Shown: one piece after another, positions 44,658 through 56,997 of the stretch
Position numbering within the stretch: position 1 is the stretch's first letter
How the letters are laid out: each line of letters starts with the position of its first letter
Origin: Chrysomallon squamiferum
Taxonomy: Eukaryota; Mollusca; Gastropoda; Neomphalida; Peltospiridae
Direction: 5' to 3'
Length of the DNA: 64,000 bases
NCBI GenBank assembly: GCA_012295275.1
Contig: CM022671.1
Coordinates: forward strand, 24,838,822-24,902,821
Notes under the pieces: model-generated
The model's database searches: none
Seen by the model: the letters and a program-made list of their open reading frames with translations, nothing else
Told to the model about the DNA's origin: nothing
Made by a program: the position numbers and the translations under genes

Positions 44658-46076
44658 TCGTTTCCATCAAAGATAATAGATTTCTCATTTGCATCCAGTA
44701 AAAACATTTGAAGCAATGAAATACACACATTCTTATAGAAACACAGGTGCACACGTAAATACATACATACAAACAAACACATACATTCATATATACATAC
44801 ATATATAAATACACGCACACATACAACCATACAAACATACATACATACATATATATATATATATATGCAAACATACATACACAAACGTTAAAGATTATAA
44901 ACAAGATCAGCACAACACTGTTCAGGACGTGGTAACTGACGAAACATTTCAACAATAAATTATTCAGTTTGTAATTCGTAAAAAGCTTTCAAAGAACCTG
45001 TGATATCTGGATATATTTTCGGTTAATGTACTCTAATTATATCAGATGTCATTGTAGGTCCACATTAAAAGCTGTGAAAGGAACGGATGTTAACTGACAC
45101 AGAAGAAAAATCAACTATTTGTTGGTCAGTTTGTGTTCATCGTCGAAGATTAAGCAGAGACATTTTAAAATATACATCGAGAGAAATCAGTGCAGGTAGA
45201 CATTAACTGTGTGAAAAGTACGGACATTAATGGATGTAACAAATAAATCAGCTACGGAGGATGTTCATCAAATTACGTCCCGTTCCATTTAAACATAACC
45301 ATAGGAATCAACGTGTAAAGCTGATGAACGTTCTGCTGCATTCGTGTAATAAAGAAATAAACAAAAGTTTATTTTTATTTTGTTACATTTCACACAAATT
45401 CTATCTAAATCTTTGAAAAATGATTTAGTCGACAAAAAAAAAAAATAATAATAAAATACGTGCTGATTACCTCCCTTTCATGTTTGTGTCTGATTTGTTT
45501 ATAGCAAGTGCACAAAAAGTAAGAGTCGCTTTAACCATTATAACAACTTTTACATTTCTTAATGGTATTTATCATCATCACTATCATCATCATTATCATC
45601 ATCATCACTATCATCATCATCACATTCATGAAAAGAAGAAAGGAAAGACACTAATTAAAAAGAAGATTATAAATTACAGAAAATTGTTATTTTTATTTTA
45701 TTTTTTAAATTTATTTTCTTTATAGCAATGGATTATAAATAAATATGTTAGTACCTTATCAAATTGTTGAAGTTTAGTCAAGTTCCTTTGAATATTGTAC
45801 AGAACTTCCATGACTTAAATAAGTATTTAAAAAAAATATTGAAGAAAAAACATTAATTAAATGATGATCAGTTAGAAAACATTGCATTAAAAAGAATGAG
45901 AGAATGAAAATAAAAATAAAATAAAGCAAATTAATTTGTCTTGCTTTTTTTCCCAAACACATTATTTTATTGATGAAAGAAATAATTATACTCATGTAAA
46001 AAAATTAAATTTATTTTTTCTCTGATAACAACAAGCAGGAAATAATGTTGTAAACTCGGTCTGGTCGAAGCATACA

Positions 46077-46110
<34 letters not shown>

Positions 46111-47480
46111 CATACATACATACATAAAACATAATAATATATATATATATATATATATATATTTCATAATCATTTTATATATACATATAATGTATATGTA
46201 AAAAAATACATATATACATAAGTAAAATCATACATACATAAATACATACATACATACTAAGAACATATGTATGTATATATCTGATTATCTGAGATATGTT
46301 GATCGTTTTAATATATAGACACGCATACTTTCATATATACATACATGCAGACATAAATAAATACGTACATACATACGTACATAAATACATACATACATAA
46401 AACAGATATATGTACATATATACATAGACATACATACACACATACATACTCATATACACACATAAATATAGTGTACATACATAAATTCATAAGATTATAC
46501 ATACTTAAAAACACATACTCTCATACACACATACGTACTTGCACAGATACATACAGATATACATTTAAATCCTAAAATATATACTAGTCAGTGCCAGGTT
46601 TCCCACAAAACAAAAAAGATTCACGCAAAAATGTTTAAAGACAAAGAACTGCGTGCTTCGTGGGAAGCGATGATTTCCCTCGGTTACTGAGCAACCTTTG
46701 TTAAGTTTGTCTAGATAGCCGAACGGTAACATCGTCCACCTTCAGAGTGGTGGACAAATGGGTGACATACGTTCGAATCTCATCAGCGGCATCTGTCGGG
46801 GTTTATGAGGTGGTGATTGGATTTTGCCCTCCTGCACCAGTGCATTCCCGAATATATGATTATGTGCAGAGAAAAATCAGGCGTACCTAAGACAGAAAAT
46901 ATTCAAATCCTTAAATACGTACAAAAATACATTCGTGTCTATAATAAATACATATATTAAGCTTACAAATAGGATCAATACACCACTATCAAGAACATCT
47001 GAAAGCTTTTGCAATGCCTTTGATAACGAGACATAATTTAAAGTTATGTATTCTAATTTACTGTAACCGTCGCAGGTTCCACTGGAAGTAGATATTAAAG
47101 GGGCGAAAGGAACTGTGTTCACATAAAAAATAAATCAGCTACGTAGGATGTTCATTCGTATTCAGTATTCAAAATTACGTCCGAATATATTTACACATAA
47201 CCGTACAAATCAGTGTATGAAGCTGTATTCATCTGATGAATAAACAGGAACGTTTCATTTTACTGCGTAGTATTTCACACGAATTCTGCAGTCACTGAAG
47301 AAGGAAAGGGTTGAGAAGAAAAGTACTGGTTATCTCTCTTTGATTTCATTGTTTGACCTTTTTCCAGTAAGTACCCAAAAAGCCATTACACAGTTTTTAC
47401 CTCATTTATTTATTTGTTTATTTATTGTTATTATTATTATTATCATCCTCATCATGAGTCATACATTCATGACAAAATAT
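44658..47480. other. spacer with internal duplication and CATA-rich tracts
   Basis: CATA/TACA-rich tracts at about 44755-44885, 46070-46260 and 46310-46560. A block near 44930-45540 is repeated at about 46900-47390, sharing GCTACG(G/T)AGGATGTTCAT, ACATAACC and GATTACCTC-like parts, which suggests a local segmental duplication. A (CAT)n run lies at 45569-45622. A SINE is listed separately. No coding gene recognised. Confidence 0.55.
46709..46890 (+). mobile_element. tRNA-derived SINE-like element
   Basis: The 5' part looks like a tRNA: TCTAGATAGCCGAACGGTAA resembles box A, a CCACC...GGTGG stem sits at the anticodon arm place, and GTTCGAATC at 46771-46779 is a perfect box B. A non-tRNA body follows (TGTCGGGGTTTATGAGGTGG and onwards). 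It is not a functional tRNA because the acceptor stem does not close. Confidence 0.7.
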
Positions 47481-47624
47481 ATAATCTATCTCCACCTCTT
47501 CATTATCTAATATATCATTTAACGATCAATTTTGTTATGTTTCTGTGAGCAGCAAATAATAATAGTCAACAACTGCATTTACGATATTTTTATTATCTAC
47601 GAAAAGAAAATTGCAGTAACAGAA

Positions 47625-47726
47625 CTGTCAATCAAATAACTTTTAGAAATCATAGTCACAGTATCCAATGAAATGCTTCCAATTTTCACTGCCTAATCGG
47701 GGTGGAATCTAAGATTAATATAAAAG
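47625..47726 (+). promoter_or_regulatory. receptor A3 promoter: TALE decamer, CCAAT, TATA
   Basis: CTGTCAATCA at 47625-47634, CCAAT at 47665-47669 and TATAAAAG at 47719-47726, upstream of the only intact subfamily-A receptor. A transcription start about 30 bp after the TATA would give a leader of roughly 340 bases, or shorter if the GATGCAG acceptor-like site near 47778 is used. Confidence 0.68.
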
Positions 47727-48089
47727 ATACTGCAACGTTAAGTAAAATGAACCTTTCTTGTTGCTTGTTTGGATGCAGAGTTTAATGACTGTAATGATAA
47801 AATGATATTAGTTGAAGATAAATTCGTTATCATTAATTTGTGGAATGGAACTAACATATAAAGTTGTTAGAGAACAGAATTAACTTTACGGATGTGAGGA
47901 AATAATACTGTTAATAACAAAGAAAAAAAATATTTGTAATTAAAAACAATCTGCAGAAATTGTAATAAAAAAAAAAAAATTTTTCATTTCTGAGCTTAAA
48001 AATGAAAAAGAAATACCATAGTATATGTGCTTAATATTTCAACACTGAAAAAAAAAAAAAAAAAAAAAAAAAAAGTTATAAAAGAAGCC

Positions 48090-49127
48090 ATGAATGAAAG
48101 TACTGTGAACTCAACAAAGCCGACGTTTGGACAACCTTTATCGGCAACTGTTATTGGTTGTTTCATAACTGCATGGGGATTTTCTAATAACGTCTTGATG
48201 TTTTTGATTCTCAAAAAGTCTGGTATGTTTCGTGAAGTAGTAGGACACTTCTTGGCCAGTGAAGTGCTGGCGGACATGTCACTGGCTGTAGTTACTGAAG
48301 CGCTTCTTGTAATTGGCTTCGGTAACAAAAATATAGTTATCGTGGTATCGATAGGAACTGGACTGTCAGCGGTTAAATGTTTATCTCTAGCAGGACTAAG
48401 TATCGTGTTGAGCATTGCCATTTGCAATCCCATCCAGTACAGGATTCGGATTTCAACGAGAAAAGTCAAAACATGTTTGGTTTTAACCTGGATGTGGGTT
48501 CCTGTTGTTATCACTTATATTCAAACAGAAGGAACGTTCTACAAACTGAATGACTATTCAAACAGAGTTGATCCCAATTATACATGTGAGAACTGGTGGG
48601 TTGGAGCTCTTAATATGTCAGGCATTGTCGGTGTTCCTCTGATTATCATCAGTATATGTGCAGTTAAAATAGCTCGACGTCAGAAGGCTGCAGTTTTAAC
48701 CAACTGTTACTACAAAAGCGCAACGGAAAGTAAAATTCGATTAGCCAAATTAAACACTGTCATTTTTATTTTTCATGTCTTGGCACAACTACCTTTCCAT
48801 ATAGTTTATTCTCTGCATTTCGTGGATCCTAAAATAATGAATTTAACAATGTTGCTGTACTTCATGTATCCTTCGATGAAACTCTTCATCTATTTAGTTA
48901 TGATGCAAAACTTCAGACGAACGGCAGCGAAGATTTTTAGATGTGCTCATTGTAATAAACAGAAAAGACAGAAGTGTCAAAACTCTGATACGATAAATAA
49001 GGTGTATCATATTACAAAGGAAAAGCAGATACAGCGTACTGACAAAAGCCAGATTAAAGGTTTTGAATTAAAGACAGAAGAATCAAGTACCGCAACTGAT
49101 GAGTACGTCGTTGGCAGTGGCACGTAA
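48090..49127 (+). CDS. intronless class-A-like 7TM receptor A3 (intact), putative chemoreceptor
   Basis: 345 residues starting MNESTVNSTKP. This ATG is chosen because it is shared by all subfamily-A copies; an earlier in-frame ATG would only add a poly-lysine run coded by an A-tract. Seven hydrophobic segments lie at about 18-42, 51-76, 84-114, 128-145, 173-196, 221-243 and 249-271. Class-A signs: GFSNNV (TM1), LADMSLA (TM2), C97 and C166 for the loop disulphide, W134 in TM4, P183 in TM5, QLP in TM6, and YPSMKLFIY then FRRTA (helix 8). The DRY motif is replaced by VLS (106-108) before IAICNPIQY, and TM6 has Q in place of the usual W. N2, N7 and N163 are glycosylation sites. The ligand is unknown. 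Clustered, intronless, lineage-specific copies suggest a chemosensory role (inference). Confidence 0.88.
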   Translation: MNESTVNSTKPTFGQPLSATVIGCFITAWGFSNNVLMFLILKKSGMFREVVGHFLASEVLADMSLAVVTEALLVIGFGNKNIVIVVSIGTGLSAVKCLSLAGLSIVLSIAICNPIQYRIRISTRKVKTCLVLTWMWVPVVITYIQTEGTFYKLNDYSNRVDPNYTCENWWVGALNMSGIVGVPLIIISICAVKIARRQKAAVLTNCYYKSATESKIRLAKLNTVIFIFHVLAQLPFHIVYSLHFVDPKIMNLTMLLYFMYPSMKLFIYLVMMQNFRRTAAKIFRCAHCNKQKRQKCQNSDTINKVYHITKEKQIQRTDKSQIKGFELKTEESSTATDEYVVGSGT

Positions 49128-50739
49128 CAGTCAACTGAAAGTAAAATTTGTTCTTATTTTTAAGAGATATCTAGCAGCCGATCAAAAACCCGGTTTATGT
49201 GTTCTCGTCAGTAGTTTTCGTTTAGTATACAACATAAATCCACCATTCTAGACAGAATTAGGATAATTGGAGAACTTTTTCACTCATTAACAAGTGACAT
49301 ATTATTTCTTTTTGTGTGCTTTTCTTTATTTAAGGTAAATTCAGCGGTAGCAGTTAAGGAAGAAATAGTTTGTGAACGTATAAAAATGTCTGATCTGGGA
49401 TTTTACTGGTATTATTTAAGAAATGAAGATGGAAAGCAGTAATTGATGAACTGCTCTTTCTTTGACTTGTAACAATTGATTATTCATAAGCATCTTTACT
49501 CAGGCAGGAAAATACTTACCACAGCCTTTATAATCCAGCATTAATGAATAACTAAAAGACATTTTTATTTTTTACTATTTATTTCTATTTTTTTATTTTT
49601 TATTTTTTATAATTCTTATTTCATACTATTTTTTTTTTTCTTGCTGACAGCATTAATATATTTCAAAATGTTCTTATAACTATGGGAATAAAAGCTAGAT
49701 GAGTTAATTAATTAATTAACTTATTATGCATTTATTTTGTAATAAATATACTACTATATTATTTACTTGGCTAGTAATAAATTATTTGTATATTATTCTT
49801 AGAATATTTTACTGAAATTTGTTTTCTAATTAGAGTTTGTAGTGATCATTTGAAATAGATTTTATAAAACTCTATCTGATGGCTTATTCATCAAATGTAA
49901 ATTGACTAAGATGATGTGCTGATAATTTTAAAATCTACAAGTGTGAAAATATATCTTAGAACAGTAAAACGACTCAGAATTAATCAAAAGGTGGGTAACA
50001 GTTGTAGGCATAATTATATGTGTATAATTTATTTCACAAAGCCGTACACTTTACCACCTAACTTATCATTGCTACTTGTATAATTGTGACGAAAATGAAT
50101 ACTTGGGTTAACGATTGTGAATATTTTCAGTTTCATAAACATATTGCATTTAAATATTATAATAATAACAATAAGTTATAATCACTTAGTTTGTATAAAA
50201 TCAGTTTCTTGTGAAGTTGCAAAAAGAAGATTTGTATTTATCAAGTAGTGAATAAAAATTTCATTAGTATTTTTCAATATTTCTTTAATTTATTATGAGA
50301 AGTGTCATTTCTTAAAAAAAAACTGACAGCAAATACTTCATCTTCTTCTTTTTTTTTTTTTTTTAATTGAATTATTTGTTTACTTATACGTATTATAAAC
50401 AGAATGATTTAACTGAATAAAGTTTTGTTTTTTCTTCTTCTTTTGTTTATTACAACTGGAAACATTAAACGGAATAACTTGTTTTGTCTGACTGTTTTGC
50501 ATATCACAGTGGCAAGCATTTTGTTTGGTGCTAATAAATGCACACGAAGTCAAAAGCTTTTCGGATAAACTGTCTGATACCAGCGCAGAATAAAGAAAAA
50601 AACCCATTCAAAAACAAATCTTCTTTTCTTGTTGTTACTGACTGTCTCCGAATGTTTTCCACTTTCAAAATTTTCAAAAATGTGCGGATATTATTGTCAA
50701 ACCATTTATATATTTTGTCAGACGAAAACGAAAACAAAA
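49128..50739. other. 3' flank of receptor A3
   Basis: To about 50150 this matches the flanks of A1 and A2 (AGATATCTAGCAGCCGAT, CAGCGGTAGCAGTTAAGGAA, CTGATCTGGGATTTTACTGG). After that it is T-rich and AT-rich DNA without a recognisable gene. Confidence 0.6.
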
Positions 50740-50830
50740 TATCGGTGTCAGGACAATTGCCCCCCGCAAAAAACACCCCGGACAATTGCCCTCCAGAACA
50801 ATACCCCCCCTGGACAACTGCCTTTCATTT
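50740..50830. repeat. GGACAATTGCCCCC-type short tandem motif
   Basis: Four spaced occurrences of a motif like GGACAATTGCC followed by C-runs (AGGACAATTGCCCCCCGC, CGGACAATTGCCCTCC, GAACAATACCCCCCC, TGGACAACTGCC). It is a C-rich island in AT-rich DNA. Confidence 0.7.
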
Positions 50831-51160
50831 TTCTTCCAATATACTGTTAAGAATGATTTTCAAGCAACGTTCCAATAAATTAGTCAAAGTGTTACATTAA
50901 ACTTGATTAAAGCAATATGGATTACTAATTCTAATAAATTAGTAAAAGCTAACTAGAGTCAGCTTAAATTAAACTTGAGTAAAGGCATTTGGATTATTTT
51001 GATCTGCTAAAACATCTTATAAAACATCACTTAACATCAAAGCTAACTAGAGTCAGCTAATTACTAATTCAGGCTGATTAAAGGCTAAAGATTCCTTTGA
51101 TTAGTCAAGTGACGTATAACCGAAATGAATGAAAAAGTATATAAGATCACTGTAGCAAAA

Positions 51161-51214
51161 ACGCGCGACGGACACGCCCGCTGACCTGTCAGAAAGCGTG
51201 CCCGTCGTAGACGT
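51161..51214. other. GC-rich hairpin downstream of a TATA-like box
   Basis: CGACGGACACGC (left arm) can pair with GCGTGCCCGTCG (right arm), 11 of 12 positions. A TATATAAG lies about 25 bp before it and TGACGT about 50 bp before. This is an unusual GC-rich island, possibly part of a retroelement LTR or a small structured RNA. Confidence 0.4.
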
Positions 51215-51216
51215 GC

Positions 51217-51271
51217 TTCACAACAGCTTGCTCTGATTAACACGTTAATTTTTTTTCAAGTTCAAGTTCAA
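51217..51271. repeat. dispersed ~55-bp repeat, copy 2
   Basis: Near-identical to 734-788 (TTCACAACAGCTTGCTCTGA, CACGTTAATT, T-run, CAAGTTCAAGTTC). Confidence 0.6.
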
Positions 51272-51289
51272 GCAAAAAACATTATATTC

Positions 51290-51870
51290 TATAAGATGGA
51301 GTACATTGATTCAGAGTGTGGTCATCTAAAACTACGTGTATATCCGACAGAAGGAACTCAGTGGTGGAGTGATTTCTTACCAGTGTGAAAGAACAAGGCA
51401 CCCCAGTTGTAAAGCTAAAGTCAAAATTCTTGGTGAAGAAATTGTTGGTAGAATCAACGAGCTCAATCATGCAGCAGATGAAGTTCGTAAAGAGGTTATC
51501 ATGATCAGATGAACTATGAAAAATACGAATTGAGACAACAGAAGAAGCAAGACGGAAGCGACCTACAACCAGCGCCTGAACAAGCTAGTGGAAGTGAAGG
51601 ACACATTTCGAAATTGCATCGAAATATACATTTGAACGTGTTTTTCCCAAATGCATTGTGACTTTCATTTGAGCCAATGCATTTCTGGAACTTTATAGAC
51701 ATTTTAACGCGTGAATAAGCACTGAATGAACTGGAAATAAATCAGATGGCGGGGAAGCACCTCGACCACTTCGTCGAAAGAGCCAAGAAGCTTGACCTCG
51801 ATTGTTGAGACTGGTTGAAAACCGACACGTCCTGGACTATTTGAGAGGAATAGCGCACAACATGAAAGTG
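51290..51870 (+). pseudogene. decayed MULE transposase remnant with FLYWCH piece
   Basis: Pieces in different frames match the order of a Mutator-like protein but with a large internal deletion. SYQCERTRHPSCKAKVKI and then ELNHAADEV belong to a FLYWCH finger (about 51370-51485). FFPNAL, then MHFWNFIDILTRE and ALNELEINQMAG (about 51640-51750) and RLVENRHVLDYLRGIAHNM (about 51805-51865) belong to the transposase C-terminus. Several stops and shifts are present. Confidence 0.65.
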
Positions 51871-52536
51871 TGAAAACTGAAAAATGTCAGTAAACTCTTC
51901 TTGTAAGAAGTGCCTTAGTATACCTGGTTATAGTTGAACCTGTACTTGTGAATGATCTGTGGTTATACAAATCTTTACTAGAGAACTATCGACAGACTGC
52001 TCTGAATTTCATTTTATATGTGGTCTGTTACTTTTTGAAGTATTAAAAGACTTGTCCAGGGGGCAGTTGTACTCGAATTAAAATATCTTATAACTTCAGG
52101 GATGTAATATATTTTCCTTTTTAAGTAAATCAACCTTTAGTTTGTCATCCAGTTAAAGGTTTTGTATTTTTAGTTAGTGCAAAACCATTGTCCAAAAAAA
52201 AATATCTCGGTGTACATGTGTAAGTGAATATGTAGCTGTTTGTGTGTGTGTGCGTGCGTGCGTGCGTGCGTATGTATATTATTAATTATGGAAAAATCGT
52301 TCAGAGCTCCCATTGCAGTTGCTGATAGACATGTTTACATCTCGATGTCTGGAAGTCAGATGAAAATATTTATTGTTGTTAAGTTATTTAATCGAAACAA
52401 ATAACATCCCAGAATGACAGAAATATCCAGTGTATAAATAAATAAATATTGTTGCTGGTTTTTTTTTTTTTTGTGTGTTATGTTTTTTTGTGGTAAAATT
52501 CATATGATCGGAGGATTTTGAATGAGAATGGAAAAA

Positions 52537-52576
<40 letters not shown>

Positions 52577-53526
52577 AATAATAATATTTTACTTAATGAT
52601 CAGAGACAAAATCTATAAAGACTGGGTTACTAAACACGACAAAACCTCAATACATTATTATAGACATTTTTATACGAAAACGTAAATTCATTGATATATT
52701 TTGGTGTGTCGGAGAATAACATAAACTATGAACTTGTTCTCGTCCACAAAATAGCACAACAGATAAGGCGCGTAATATCAGGTAGAGCTTGATTGTATTG
52801 ATTATTTCACAAATACTGTAATTTGTACTAATACTATCATTACATTATCTTTCTTTTCTTTGTTGTTTTGTTTGTTATGAAGAAGTTTAACCTTGACTCT
52901 TTTTTAATTTTTTAATTTTTTAAATTAAACATCAGATGATACTGGGTTTTTGTTTTAGTATTTTATTGTTTGTTATTTTTTGTTTGTTTTTTGTTTGTTT
53001 GTTTGTTTATTTACGAATCACGGCATTATTAATGATCACCGTCCTTATTTCAAGCCAGACTATTTAAATTATTTTAAAATTTTTTAAAAATTTAAAATTA
53101 AAAACTGCAAAGATATTTTTAAAATAATATGTACCAGAGACTTACTGGCGTGCATTAAATGAGAAACTGATGAATTATAACGCACATACTCATATACACA
53201 CAGACATACGCATCCACATTCAACACATGTTTTAATTTTTTTTTAAATTTGATTAAGCAGTTTGAGAAACAACACGGTTATCTGGAACGAATGTATTAGT
53301 TCTCAAAAGAAAAAAACAACAAACAAACGTAACAAAAACATCTTTTACCTTTTAGTAAAAAGTTTTAATGCAATTATTTATGTCAAGAACATAGTAAAAT
53401 ATTTTCAATAATTAATGATCAAAGGCTGTTTCAGTTTTGAAACTGATAATCGAAATTAAAAATAAGGAAGGAAAGATAAAATATATTTTGGGGGTTTAAA
53501 TTTAATTAATTCATTAATTATTATTA

Positions 53527-53563
<37 letters not shown>

Positions 53564-56435
53564 TTAGAATATCCACGCATTATATAACAATTTGAAAACG
53601 TACACAGTAATAGTAATTGCAACAAACTATCAAATCATGGGTTACATGTATAATTAATAAAAGTTTTAATTTCTTTATGTGATTATGTAATTTAAAAAAA
53701 AAAAATAAGAAAAAGAAAGAAGAGGAAAAAAATAATAAGTATTCTTTTTATTGTCTTTCTATGTCATAATTTCACTTGTTATGAAGCCGATAAATCGTAA
53801 AATAATTTTACGCTGGTTCATTAAAGTGTAGTTTAGTGGGTTTATTCAGTAGTTAAAGTGTTTATTTATTTATTAATTAATTTATGTTTTTCTATATATA
53901 TTTATTTTAGTTTTTTTTTTTTTTTTTACTTTGTATTTTTTTAATGGTAAAGCCAAATTAGAAACATAATCGAAAATTACGGAACCCATTACGAATACTT
54001 TACGGGAAACAGAGATAATTTATTTTACTGGTATAATGTAAAATATAGAAGCTGGCTTCTCAGTGAATAAAGCCTGAATGAATCGATGAATGAACGTATG
54101 TAGTATGCATGTACGTACGTAGGTATGTAATATGTACGTACGTAGGTATCTATGTGTGTATACAGGGCCGACGCTACTTTTAGGCAAATAGGCAGCCATG
54201 TAGGGCGCTGATTTCAGGTATCGCATTTCTCCAAATCAACAACAGTTTTGAAAAATCAATAAAAAATGTTTCAGTTTTATTGGAGGGTCGTTTTCTCTGC
54301 TCGTTTATTTCACACGGGGACAAATAATCGGGTAGATTCAGTCTGAACGAAGCATTAGGTTGACCGGAACAAGCAAAACGAGTGAGTGGAAATCGCGCGT
54401 ACATGAAACTTTCAGGACGTAATTATGTTTGCGTGTTTCTATAGGCCACGCGGAAACCAAACTGAAGGCGGTAACTATTTATTTTAATGGTATAAACACG
54501 GAAAGAAATGACCTGTGTGGGGTATTTAATTGTCCGTGACAGAAATTTTTTGTAAATTATTATCTATTACTGTTTGGACTGTCAGAGTGAAAAATCAAAC
54601 GTTTACTTTTTGTCGTAGTATAAAAACTCGTGGTAATAGACACTGGCATATCTAAAGTAGTGCGCTCGCCACTGCTGTCGGACTAATTACCACACAGTGT
54701 GTAATGTTGCTGTAAATTGGTATTGAACTGACTGTGCTCTGTAATTTCCCGTTGTATTCACAAATAGGAATTTTTTTTTATGATAATTATGTCCATATCT
54801 GTCTTGCCCAGTAACATGTATTTGATACGCCCAAGTCGAAGGATGCTTTGCTTATTCAAGAAATGGGTGTGGCACATATTTAGAAAAAAAAAAAAAAAAA
54901 AAAAAAAAAAAACAAAAAAAAAGGTTTCTTGTTGAAAGAATATTATTATTATTGTTTGTTGTTGTTGTTGTTGTTGTTGTTGTTATTATTATTATCATTA
55001 TTATTATTATTATTTATTGAAGAGTCACTGTGACATAAGCGACGACTAATAGATTTAGACGAAAATTCGAAGTTTCGGATTTAATGAATGTAATATGTAC
55101 ATATGTCACCTAGATACGACATAATAACTGTATTCGGTAAATGTTTCGCGATGTTTTAGAACTTGCATTAGTTAATATGTAATTTGAAAAAAAAAAAAAA
55201 AAAAAAAAAAAATTATCTTTCGTTCTTTTTGTCTGGGATTGGTTTCTTGTCAGCCTGAATGAACTATCGTTCTAGAAAATTCCGTTTGATCCAAGGCAAC
55301 CTTCCATCTGAAAATATACAGACTAAACTAATGAACATTTCTGCTATAATAAAAGAAAAACATGTCGTACGACTCACATTTATAAACATACCCATATTAC
55401 CATCTTATTTACTTTATTTTCGGGAACAGTACAGGATTATCTCGCGTTTATGAGTTGGAAAATACAGCATCTAACCAGCTGATTCGAAGGATGTGAAAAA
55501 ATAACGATACGAGAGTATCATAAAGAATTCGTTCATACTAGAAATACTTTAGCTTGATACTGTAGAATAATAAAATAAACAATAAGGTAAAATAAAACAA
55601 AATAAACTTTATTTTCAAAAATTAAAGTTTTTTTAAAGTTTCATTTTTGAAAAATAAAGGCATGAACATTTTATTTTCAGAAAATGAAATCTGAAAAGAT
55701 TTACAGATTAAAGGTGTTTCACCATTTTCTTATGTTACCTGAGTTCTCGATAATATTGAATAAAGTTTTCTAACGTTCGCCGATATCACCCTACTTTCTG
55801 ATAATCAATACTTCACTGTTAACAAAACTGCAGCAGAAACACATTCCATACTTATTGAGAGAGAAAAAAATAGAATTTGAACTTGCAATACCTCCAGAAG
55901 CTATTCTGATGCTCAGATTTACAACGTACAATAAGTAAATACGCTTGTTCTTTGTACAGTTTTGCAAGTCACTCTAAAGCACCAACATTTCAGCTACAAT
56001 AAAAGAAAGAACTCAAACGTTTATAAACATACCCATGTTACAATGAATTATTCAGTATTAAGTCGTGACCGGCCCTGGGGCTATTGCCGCTCCAGCTGAT
56101 GTTCAAGAAGATTTCCTTTGTGTTTCACAGTGTGATCACCATTATAGAGATAATTAATAACAACGTTACAGAAACGTTTACACATTTTTAAAAGGAATCG
56201 TTAACATATTATTTGATCGCGCGCACTCTGAATTCGAACGATACACGTTTTGACTATCCAGACAGTTTTTGTACTGTGCTGATCACGTCATACTTTGCAT
56301 CATACGTTTTCAAAAATAGTTTCCTATTTGTAGATGAATCTGACACACCTAAACGCACACACGGACACACACACACACACACCGAGTGAGAGACAGAGAG
56401 AGAAATTCATACACATATATATGCATATGCTTGTG
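51871..56435. other. gene-poor spacer between receptor subfamilies
   Basis: AT-rich DNA with (AAAT)n at 52540-52572, T- and A-rich tracts, (ATT)n at 53530-53562, A-runs at 54882-54922 and 55184-55211, (GTT)n at 54955-54982 and CA/GA repeats near 56358-56402. A CAGGGCCGACGCTACTTTTA motif at about 54162 resembles a hAT terminus, but no matching right end with a target duplication was found. No gene recognised. Confidence 0.55.
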
Positions 56436-56479
56436 CTGTCAATCATATTGCATCAAAGATTTCTCGGGCGTTGTCCAAT
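56436..56479 (+). promoter_or_regulatory. receptor B1 upstream module: TALE decamer and CCAAT
   Basis: CTGTCAATCA at 56436-56445 and CCAAT at 56475-56479, the same order and spacing (29 bp between them) as subfamily A although the surrounding sequence has diverged. The start codon is 562 bp from the decamer. Confidence 0.6.
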
Positions 56480-56997
56480 TGGTAGCCAGAATTATTTTCT
56501 TTATTAATTTTTTTTAATTTTTCACTATAACAGATATACCAGAGAAATTAATTAATCACTGTTTCTTGTAGGTAAGTGGTAAAACATTCAGGGGATGTTT
56601 TCTTATATGTTTCGAATATGCGTTTTGATCAAAATACAAAGTTTTAAAATCTATCCACTGGTAAAATGACAAAACTAATGAATCCGATAAAAAATTGTTT
56701 TATGATTTACTGCAAGACAAGACAAATTATGACAAAGGAGAGCAAAAAAAAAAAAAAGAATATATTAAGCATTATATATACTGAACACGAATTCGAATCA
56801 GACGACTTTATATTTCTTTGATTTAATAGACTCTTTGCATAAAATACTTTCGAATTAGAGGACATTGCATTATTCCAAAGAGAGGAATATACGCAGTTAA
56901 TATAAAGAGCGTTCTTACCTCTGCATACAGTGCAAATGGATGAAATTAGTTACACCTGAATGCTTTCATCACAATAAAATGTTTGTGCAACTCTAAC

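Noticed and set aside
46709-46785. Functional tRNA gene
   Set aside because: Box A and B are present but the acceptor arm does not pair and a SINE body follows.
48027-48089. Extended N-terminus of receptor A3 with a poly-lysine run
   Set aside because: The lysines come from an A-tract absent from A1 and shorter in A2; the conserved start is MNEST at 48090.
55259-55453. 64-codon frame
   Set aside because: No recognisable domain and AT-biased codons; a similar stretch (AACATTTCWGCTAYAATAAAAG) near 55984 suggests a repeat.
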